Source: Thalassia testudinum
Taxonomy: Eukaryota; Streptophyta; Magnoliopsida; Alismatales; Hydrocharitaceae
Assembly (NCBI GenBank): GCA_037157565.1
Contig: JAZHRO010000019.1
Location: 60,510,501 to 60,574,500, forward strand
Length of the DNA: 64,000 nucleotides
Direction of reading: 5' to 3'
Shown here one piece after another: positions 56,303 to 64,000 of the stretch. A program made the translations under genes and the position numbers. Numbering within the stretch: the first letter of the stretch is position 1; every line of letters begins with the position of its first letter. The notes under the pieces are model-generated. The model made no database searches, had not been told where the DNA came from, and saw only the letters and a program-made list of their open reading frames with translations.

Positions 56303-57790
56303 TTAAAGAGGATCGAAGTCGATCCGAAAAGACGTACCCTCGAAAAGCTCCGGGTACCGCTCTCGCATCGTCCCCTTAGGCTCCCAGGTAGCCTCCTTGT
56401 ACTGCTGGCTTCTCCACAAAACCTTCACCAGGGGTACCTGCTTCCGTCTCAGACTCCGGATGACCTTGTCTAATACCTGCACTGGTCTCTCAAGGTAGGT
56501 CAGGTCGTCACCCACCTCGACACTCTCGTGGCTCAAAACGTGGCTGAGATCGGCGACGTACTTTCTGAGGTTGGACACGTGAAACACGTCGTGCACTATA
56601 GAAAGCTGGGGAGGAAGGGCAAGCCAGTAAGCAACGGGTCATACTCGCTCCAAGACCTCAAAGGGCCCCACAAACCTCGGCACAAGCTTCCCCTTCACCC
56701 CAAAACACTGCAGGTCCTTCTTGGGCGAAACGCAGAGAAAGGCGAGATCCCCAACCTCGAACTGCACCTCACTACATTTCCAATCAGTATAACTCTTCTG
56801 CCTGCTCCAGACAATACGGAGTCATCTGTGGATCTACTCTATCACCTCCTAACTCTGCCGGATCAACCTGGGGTCAACCTCCCAATTGGTCCCCACCTCA
56901 ACCCAACTCAAGGGCGTAGTACACTTCTGTCCATACAGAGCCTCGTAAGGTGCTATGCCAATGCTCGAGTGATAACTGTTATTATATGCAAACTCTGCGA
57001 GAGGCAATGCTCCTCCCAAGAGCCTCTCCAGTCTAGTACACAGGCGTGCAAAAGGTCCTCAAGTGTCTGTATTGTGCACTCTGACTGTCCGTCCATCTGG
57101 GGGTGGTACGCAGTACTAAACCTCAACCGTCCCCAAAGCCTGCTGAAACTCAGCCCAAAACTAGAAAGTAAGACAGGTATCCCAGTCGGATACAATCTCA
57201 CGCGGAACTCCGTGTAGGCGTACCACATTGCGAATGTACCTCTCTGCCAACTGTGCTGGTCCCAAGGTGACTCGGATCAGCAAGAAACATGCCGTCTTCG
57301 CCAATCTGTCCATTATCACCCAGACTGCATCGTATCCTTGCTGGGTTACGGGTAGACCCACCACTAAGTCCATGGTGAAGCTCTCCCATTTCCACCCTGG
57401 CACAGGAAGTGGCTACAAGGGCCCCGCAGGCCTCTGGTGCTCGGCCTTCACCTGTTGGCACACCAAACACTGCTGCACGAATTCACCCACATCCCGCTTC
57501 ATCCCTCTCCACCAAAAGTCGCACCTCAGATCATGATACATCTTTGTGTTCCTGGGATGTATGGTGAATCTGGACTCGTGCGCCTCCATCAGGAGCTCTC
57601 TCAACAACTCCTCGTCCTTGGGAACGCACAAGCGTCCCCTCATGTGCAGCACCTAATCTGCAAAAGAAAAGTCTCCTAGGTCCCCTGACAGTACTCTATC
57701 TCGCAACGTCTGTAAGTACGGATCTGTAATCTATCCTGCGAAGATGCGGTCTATCAGCTCTAGTCGCGTCTATCGTGTCACCGTCACTGC
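56303..57790 (-). pseudogene. E3 integrase and chromodomain
   Basis: Reading on the minus strand, the zinc finger keeps both histidines and CLVCQQV (57590-57440). [19 protein letters not shown] follows near 57370, with the first catalytic aspartate. SDWDTCLTF near 57170 holds the second, after a frame change. AYHPQMDGQSECTIQ near 57090 holds the glutamate. The GPY-like tail and a chromodomain, HDVFHVSNLRKYV to KVLWRSQQYKEATWE, end at 56303. Frameshifts and stops separate these pieces. The chromodomain is thought to guide chromovirus insertion to heterochromatin. The protein is cut upstream by R1-d. Confidence 0.85.
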
Positions 57791-57816
57791 CCCACAATAC
57801 CCCTGTGACTCTCAGG

Positions 57817-57821
57817 GTCGC
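57817..57821. repeat. Target site duplication of R1-d, left
   Basis: GTCGC directly precedes TAATGAGAACC, and GTCGC recurs at 60595-60599 after CATTA. Joining the flanks restores continuity of the E3 pol sequence relative to E2 (near 28065). Confidence 0.85.
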
Positions 57822-60594
57822 TAATGAGAACCTCATCATGAGCCATAACTAGCTCATTTTGACCTAATACAGAGGATAAAAGCTCCTACATAACTCAAGG
57901 AAAGGCTTAACTCAGAGAATTCTGAGTCTAAGAAGAAAATAAGTCATAAGGGGTAAAAATGCAATTTTACCAACTCAATCTGCAAACATGGTAACTCAGG
58001 GTCCAAACATAGGTCAAACTAACCTAATAAAAAGGAAAATGGGATGATCTGATCTGATAAGGGCTACAGCAACTCCAAGGAATTAAATGACAATTTATAA
58101 CCCTAAAACAAATCCACTTCATTTCACGAGGTTCGAGGCAAAGCAAAAATCTACTAAATCATCTAAAATTCATATAAAAATAATCTCTAGGGTTTAGAAC
58201 CTTCAATTTGGCCTTAGGAACCCGTTTTGACCTACATTGAGAACCATGCCCAATTAATGATTTAATTTAGGTTTTTACGTAAATTGGCCGGTCACACAAG
58301 GTCTGACCTAGAAATAAAATTCACCATTAGAATCCTTAGGTCTCATTGAGTCATGCATAAAAACTTGAGCCTAAGAAGAGACCTTCTTGACATACTTTTC
58401 ATTTTGGTCCTCATCCATTACTTTTTGACCCTCAACTTTTGAAACCCTCGCATTATGGCCCCTAATTCTTCATCATTTTTTGCATTTGGGTCCTCCCTGC
58501 AAAACCCTGAGCAGCGCCATGCTCCGGCGAGGCATGGCACCGCGCAGGGTGAGGGCGACCCCCTGCCAAGACAGCGGGGTGTTCCCTGCGACGTCTGCTG
58601 TCGTAGGGACACCTCCACGATCTCTGCCATCGCCCACACCTTCCGTGCGAACGCGCGGAAGGTATGGGTCACGATCCAGCCATCCTCCGACGAGGGAGGC
58701 ACGTCGTCTCCCTCCGCCCTCCTCTCTGATTTCGCCTCTATAAAAGCCACCACCGTCTGCCGCTTTCGGTAGCTCGAATCTGACGGAGAACCACCCACAA
58801 CTTTCTTCTTTTCCCACTCCGGAAGACACCCAGCGAGCTCCGGCGAGCTCCCTTTCCTTTCCTCTTCGCTCTGCCACAAAACCAATGGTAGAGACTTCTT
58901 CCTGATTCTCCTCTGCGTCGCGCAATACCCGCGCGCGCTGCTTCAGCCCCGTCGTCGCCGCCGTCCGCCCCCACTGGGTACCTTCTTCTCCGACGACAGT
59001 CGACACGACTGCCGCCCTGCTCCTCCTCCTTCGTCCCTGCAAGTAGGTAATAGTTACTTCTCTTCCTCCCCTCTTTGTTTTCCCTATTTTAGTTTGCTCA
59101 ATCAAACCCTCGACCGACCCGACCACCATCATCTTCCACACCTCCGGCCTACCTCCGGCGAGTCGCTCCCATCATTCCGCCACTCCACACGACTCGCCGA
59201 CCGACCCAAAACCTCCGCCTCGTCCCACTGAACCGTTTCCGCCCCTTCACTGCCACTCCTCACCTCCACATCACTCCCCCGAACAAACCCATTCCCCCGG
59301 CCACAGTCCGACCTAGGGCAGCCCCTACACGCCGCCCCACTCCTCGCCACCAGCCGCACGAGCTTCGCCGCACTCCGGCGAAGCTCCCTGCACCTTCTGA
59401 CTAGGCCGAGAGGCCGTATCTCTATGCACAGGTTACCCGTCCTTCGCCGCCAATGCCGAACAGGTGAAGCTGCTTCAACCTGCAGCTGCAGCTGCGCTTC
59501 CGCCCAGGCCTGTGCTCCAGGACGCGCGGATTGCGACCACGCAGCTGCCCAGGCCTTCAGCTGAAGAGAAGACCTAGCAACAGCCGCGAATGCCTGCAGC
59601 TTTCTCAGCTGCAGGCGCCGAATTGGGGTGGGACATTTAGTCCCACCTCGGAGGATCCTGGAGCCGCGCACCCCTTTAAATTATTTTTGTGAAATTGCCT
59701 TATCGCCTCTGAACGCACCGGGGTGAGGTCCCGCGCCCATTCACCCGCCCGGTCCGCGAGCTCACCACGCAGATCCGGCGGATCCGACCCGAACCTATCC
59801 TGAGCACTCCTCGCGCATCACCCACCTGCTGGTGCACCTGGTCCTGGGTACGAAGCCTGACCCGATTACCCGGCGACTCTGGGAGAGCGATCCTATGAGC
59901 AAAGTCTTGAGAGAGAGAGAGAGATGTGCGGGTAGAGGGAAAAGGGTAGGTTTTGCTCTATGCAGGCCGAGGCAGAGAAGAAGAAGAGAACAGGGTGCAG
60001 TGCAGAGAAGAAGAAGCAGAGGAAGAAGAACAGATCGCAAGATGAAGAAGACCGAAGGAAGAAGAAGGTGGAGCACTGTAGCAGCGGCGATTTAAGTCGT
60101 CTGATTGGAAAATCAGACGACGCTCTGCAATAGAAGGACTGCAGAGAAAGAAGGAGAACGAAGAAGCCGTGCAGCTGAGCAAGGCAGGGGACCGCAAGAA
60201 GAAAAGCTCTGCAGCTAAGGCAGAAAGAAGAAAGAAGAAAGGAGAAGCTGAAGAAAGACAGAGCTGAAAGAAGAGAAGAAGATGAGAAGCTCTGAAGAAG
60301 AGAAGAAATAAGAAGAACTGAAGGCAGAAGGCAGAAGATCAAGGAAAAAGATCCGAGAAAAGAAGAAGATGAGCTAAGAGAGAAGAGAAGCCACCAAACT
60401 AAGATTTATTTCTCTCTCCCTCTCTTTTCACTTTTATAATAGAAACTTTGTATCTCTAGAATACAGTTTGCTCCCTGAGTTCGACCTCGGGAGATCTTTT
60501 ATTTCCGTGTAAAAATTGTAATAGTGGCAATGACTATCTGTACTACAACGTCATTTCTATAACAAAACAACAAAACCTAGTCATACCGCCATTA
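57822..60594 (+). mobile_element. Dispersed repeat R1, copy d (complete, 2773 bp)
   Basis: It is bounded by TAATGAGAACC and ACCGCCATTA, with 5-bp GTCGC duplications. It has no coding capacity I can support. The first 640 bp are AT-rich. 58480-59660 is GC-rich with long frames on the minus strand (58473-59141, 59129-59671) that carry no domain. 59470-59620 is rich in CAGCTG palindromes. 59900-60390 is an almost pure purine tract. A 5-bp duplication and R1-b ends of TG...CA type suggest a large solo LTR, though a non-autonomous element is possible. Confidence 0.75.
59905..60395 (+). repeat. Polypurine AGAAGA-type tract in R1-d
   Basis: About 490 bp of nearly continuous A/G on the plus strand with AAGAAG, GAGAGA and CTGAAG words. 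The Ser/Phe/Leu-rich frames on the minus strand (59893-60342, 59795-60076) are by-products of this composition. Confidence 0.75.
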
Positions 60595-60599
60595 GTCGC
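60595..60599. repeat. Target site duplication of R1-d, right
   Basis: GTCGC is identical to 57817-57821. Confidence 0.85.
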
Positions 60600-63500
60600 C
60601 AACTGCTTAACTCCTTCATAAGTCTCCAACTCTGTGCCTTAGACTAGTCAAGTGGGCGGGCGCCTTCCAGCTCAAGGCGTCAGCCACCACGCTGGCCTTC
60701 CCCCCGTATGGTAGGAGATGCTGCAGTCATAGTCCTTCAGGAACTCTAACCAACGTCTCTGTCTCATATTAAGCTCCTTCTGATCAAACAAGTACCTAAG
60801 GCTCTTATGATCTGTGAAAATCTCAAAGGTCTCACCGTAAAGGTAGTACCTCCATGTCTTCAGTGCGAAGACAACAGCTGGCAGCTCTAAGTCATGGGTA
60901 AGGTAGCTATACTCATAGGGCTTCAGTTGTCGCGAAGCGTAAGCGACAACGTGACCTCGCTGTATGAGTACACCCCCTAACCCCTGCAACGAAGCATCCG
61001 CGTAGACCACAAAATCACCACTGCTGTCCGGAATGATAAGCACAAGAGATGAAGTCAATCTCTCCTCCAACTCCTGAAAACATGCCTCACAAGAATCTGT
61101 CCAGGAAAAGGGCACGTCCTTCCGAGTCAACTGAGTCATAGGACACGCAATCTACGAGAATCCCCCTGATAAACCGTTGATAGTAACCTGTTAGTCCCAA
61201 AAAGCTAGTATCTCTGTCACTGTACGCGGCCTCTCCCACCTGAGTACGGCCTCAACCTTGGCTGGATCCATAGCGAAACCATCCCTTGAGATCACATGGC
61301 CCAAGAAAGTCACCTGCCTCAACCAAAACTCGCACTTGCTGTACTTGGCATATAGCCTGCATTATCTTAAAGTGTCCAGAATCATCCGTAGATGTTATCC
61401 GTGCTGTGCCTAATCTCGCGAGTAAACGAGCACGACGTCGATGAATACCACCACAAACTAATCCAGATACGGTTTGAAAACCCGGTTCATCAAATCCATA
61501 AAAACAGTAGGGGCGTTGGTCAGCCCAAACGACATGACCAAAAACTCGTAGTGTCCGTACCGGGTGCGAAAAGCTATCTTGGAGACATCGGTCCCTCTGA
61601 TCCTCAACTGGTGGTAGCCTAACCTCAAATATATCTTGAAGAATACTGTGGCGTCATGCATCTAGTCAAAAAGGTTATCAATCCTCGACAACGGATACTT
61701 GTTCTTGATGGTAACACTATTAAGTTGTCTGTAGTCAACACAAAGTCATAGGGTACCATCCTTCTTCTTCACAAACAACATAGGGGCTCCCTACGAGGAC
61801 ACACTAGGCCTCACAAAGACCTCCACCAGGTCCTGTAGCTGTGACTTGAGCTCTCACAGCTCAAGTGGTGCCATCTGGTACGGTGCAATAGAAATGGCGC
61901 TGGTCCCCAGCACAAGTGAGATCTCAAACTTGATCTCACGCTCGGGCGATAGTCTTAGAAGCTCCTCTGGAAATACATCAGAGTACTCACAAACCACCGG
62001 AATGCTCTGAAAGTCAGCCACGGGGCTAGGCTCTACTACTACACAGGCTAGAAAGCCCTCACACCCCTGACTCAAAAGCCTCGCTGCCCGAAGTGCAGAT
62101 ATGCACTTGAAACCTCCGTCCACAGGCTGTCCGTGAAACTCAAAGGAAGGTATCTCCAGTATGGAGAAAACAATCTTCCTCCCGAAACAGTCCACCAAGG
62201 CGTGGTAGGCGAACAGCCAATCCATCCATAGAATCACGCCAAAATCCTCCATTGGTATCACAATCAGCTCAGCGGGGAAGTGGTGTCCCCCTATACTGAC
62301 CTGACAATCCATGTAGACCTCCTCAGCTACAAACAGCTGGCCACCTAGGCCTCTGATCACAAACGAATCCTCTAACAACACACTGTCTTGTCCCAAACTG
62401 ACAGCAAAACTCGCAGCGACAAAAGAGTGTGTGGCGCCAGAATCAAAAAGCACATAAACTAATCTACCGGAAACGGTAATCGTACCTACCACCATTGAAC
62501 AGGAAGCCCTAGCGTCTTTGTGTGTCAGGGCGTTGATACACCCCTCAGCCCTCAGTGCAGAAGAAGCAGCCACACTCTGGGTCGAGCGAGCAACTACTAG
62601 TCGGTACCCTCCTCGTGATCGGTGCCCTCCCAAACGCGCCTGGGGACCACGACCACCAGCTCAACCTCCAGTGCTCAGTGCAGGGAGCATCTGCTGTGCT
62701 GTAGCCATAGGTGGGTAGTCTCTCCTGATGTAGCCTGACTAGCCACACTGGTAATAGAGGGGAACTCGACTCCCTCGATAGGTCCCTGCTGACAGTTGGG
62801 TGGGGCTCTAGTGCTGACAGCTGCTCCTGTCTGGGGCCCCCAAAGGCCACTAACGGCCCCACAAAATGAGACAGCTCTCCTGCGGGTGTCGCGTGCCTCT
62901 TCCCTCGACGGCCCTAAAAGTACTCTGGCTGGTAGGGCCTCTTCCGTCTGCTGTTGGTGTCTCGCACGGCCAGGTTGGTCTCCTCGTACGTCATGACTGC
63001 CTCCACCACTCTCAAGAAGGTGGGCAGCTTCAGGAGTTTGACATACCCCCGAATAGCAGGTCGGAACCCCTCAGTGAAGCTCCATAGGCACTCCTCTGTA
63101 GCTATGGCTGTCGAAGCAAAAACGTGACAGTTCCAGGAAGCGTGTGCGATACGTGCTAACAGTCATCGTCCCCTGATGGAGAGTGTGGAACTCTTGCCTC
63201 CTCTGGTCCTTCCAAGTTTGCAGGAAGTACTGCTCATAGAAGAGGGTCACGAACTGGTCCCACGTTGGCTCTCCCCTCTCCTGGCCTCTGACTGCCCTCC
63301 ACCACCTGTGCGCCGTACTCTCTGGCTGGTATGTAGCAAAGGTCATGCGGCACTCTGTAGGGGGAAAAGGGTGTCGAACACCTTCTCTATCTGCTCCAGC
63401 CAGTCCTTTGCCTCAGACAGGTCCTCATCCCCCTTGAAGGAGGGGGGCTTCAGCTTTCGGAACTGTCCGAAAAGCTCATGGTGCAGCTGCAGTGGGGGAA

Positions 63501-63826
63501 CGGGCACGCCTCCAGGCGAAGAGGGCTCGTGCTCGGAAGTGTCAGAGTATGGTGGGGGCGGTGGAGGACCACCCCCTCCCCCTCCTGCTCGTCCGGCACT
63601 GTGACGGTTTCTTTGTCCCACCGAGGACTCCCCCTTTATGTCCTCAGGGAGAGGTACCCGTGGAGGCTGGTGGAGCTCCTCTTGCACTGTCTCTGATTAG
63701 CTGGGTGAGGTCCTAGGCCTGAATGCCCAAGAGAAGTGGCGGGTCAACTAGCACCTCGAGCCCGACATGTCCGCCCCTCCGACCTTGTCCACGGCCGCGT
63801 CCGCGGCCCGTCTCGAGAACTCCTCG
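60600..63826 (-). pseudogene. E3 gag, protease, RT and RNase H
   Basis: On the minus strand, gag starts around 63826, where the ATG used by E2 is not conserved. It includes LHHELFGQFRKLKPPSFKG (63480-63420) and AHRWWRAVRGQE (near 63300), with a frameshift near 63345. The zinc knuckle near 62750 is degraded. Protease keeps LFDSGATHSF near 62450. The frame 62633-61854 is open into the N-terminal RT. RT shows [18 protein letters not shown] and FGLTNAP, but the FIDD box reads FIDV (second aspartate lost, near 61435). RNase H (61139-60672) keeps YADASLQG, the FALKTW helix and the FTDHKSLRY motif. Stops occur in RT (for example near 61855 and 61660). The reading breaks at R1-d and resumes at 57816. 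Confidence 0.88.
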
Positions 63827-63973
63827 ACAAAATAAAAGAGATCAACTCTGTCGAACTTTTGCGAAAAGGCACTCAGAACAAATGTCAAGCGATATGTTGT
63901 GGTGGTTACCCTAGTTACATACACGTGAATAGTTATTCTCAAGCTAGTTAGTTCATTTCTCAGGACAACCTTA

Positions 63974-63984
63974 CTCTGATACCA
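63974..63984 (-). promoter_or_regulatory. E3 primer binding site (initiator Met tRNA type)
   Basis: Read on the minus strand, TGGTATCAGAG lies 3 bp inside the 5' LTR border at 63988, as in E2. Confidence 0.85.
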
Positions 63985-63987
63985 TCT

Positions 63988-64000
63988 TGTTACGACCTGG
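63988..64000 (-). repeat. E3 5' LTR, first 13 bases in the window
   Basis: TGTTACGACCTGG matches the outer end of the other E3 LTR (53544). The rest lies outside the window. Confidence 0.8.

Larger units (their letters stand above)
53544..64000 (-). mobile_element. Ty3/gypsy LTR retrotransposon E3 (Tekay/Del-type), cut by the window edge
   Basis: In minus orientation, the 3' LTR is 53544-56218, the internal region is 56219-63987, and the 5' LTR begins at 63988 and continues beyond the window. The domains in order are gag, protease, RT, RNase H, integrase and chromodomain, clearly homologous to E1 and E2. R1-d (57822-60594) interrupts pol between RNase H and integrase. Stops, frameshifts and a broken RT box mean it is inactive. 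The target duplication cannot be checked because one end is outside the window. Confidence 0.9.

Noticed and set aside
58473..59671. Minus-strand frames of 222 and 180 codons as a possible host gene
   Set aside because: They lie within repeat R1-d, are GC-composition driven, lack domains, and are not conserved in R1-c.

Overview
This window looks like repeat-dominated plant nuclear DNA. The reasons are CACTA (En/Spm), Ty3/gypsy Tekay-type, Ty1/copia SIRE-type and L1-type LINE sequences, primer binding sites of the initiator-methionine tRNA type, and long AT-rich filler between them. A large angiosperm genome, perhaps a monocot, is my inference; the sequence does not fix the species. I found no convincing host gene, tRNA or rRNA gene, and no CRISPR array.

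Layout. 1-6638 is AT-rich intergenic DNA with one MITE-like repeat (1132-1687) and an old copy of a dispersed repeat that I call R1 (about 3940-5640). 6642-44363 is one CACTA transposon, bounded by TTA duplications and inflated to 37.7 kb by nested insertions. Its two genes run on the minus strand. The TNP2-like gene (41442 to 20214) is split by a copia element, and the TNPA-like gene (about 18600 to 7507) is split by a gypsy element. 44367-53543 holds an L1 LINE copy with a 5' inversion (45102-46954), a TIR-like repeat (47633-48185), R1-c (about 49670-51230) and a Tourist-like MITE (53178-53525). 53544-64000 is a third gypsy element on the minus strand. It runs off the right edge and is itself split by R1-d (57822-60594).

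Nesting inside the CACTA element. Gypsy E1 (7675-17368, 5-bp duplication GAAGA) sits in the TNPA-like gene. Copia A (21156-41079) sits in the TNP2-like gene. Gypsy E2 (21976-31913) sits in the 5' LTR of copia A. R1-b (35428-39920) sits in the 3' LTR of copia A, and copia B (35818-about 38811) sits inside R1-b. This gives a relative order of insertion: CACTA, then copia A, then R1-b, then copia B, with E1 and E2 as separate later events.

Functional state. The three gypsy elements share one gag-protease-RT-RNaseH-integrase-chromodomain plan, and all are dead. Each has lost one aspartate of the RT FIDD box by a different substitution, and E1 also lacks most of its integrase. Both copia elements carry only gag. 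Copia A still has two LTRs, a primer binding site and multiple polypurine tracts, which fits a non-autonomous SIRE derivative. The CACTA TNP2 gene lacks its catalytic core. The most unusual signal is a palindromic GACGTC motif, usually within CAGACGTCTG, that is packed many times into the LTRs of both the gypsy and the copia families.
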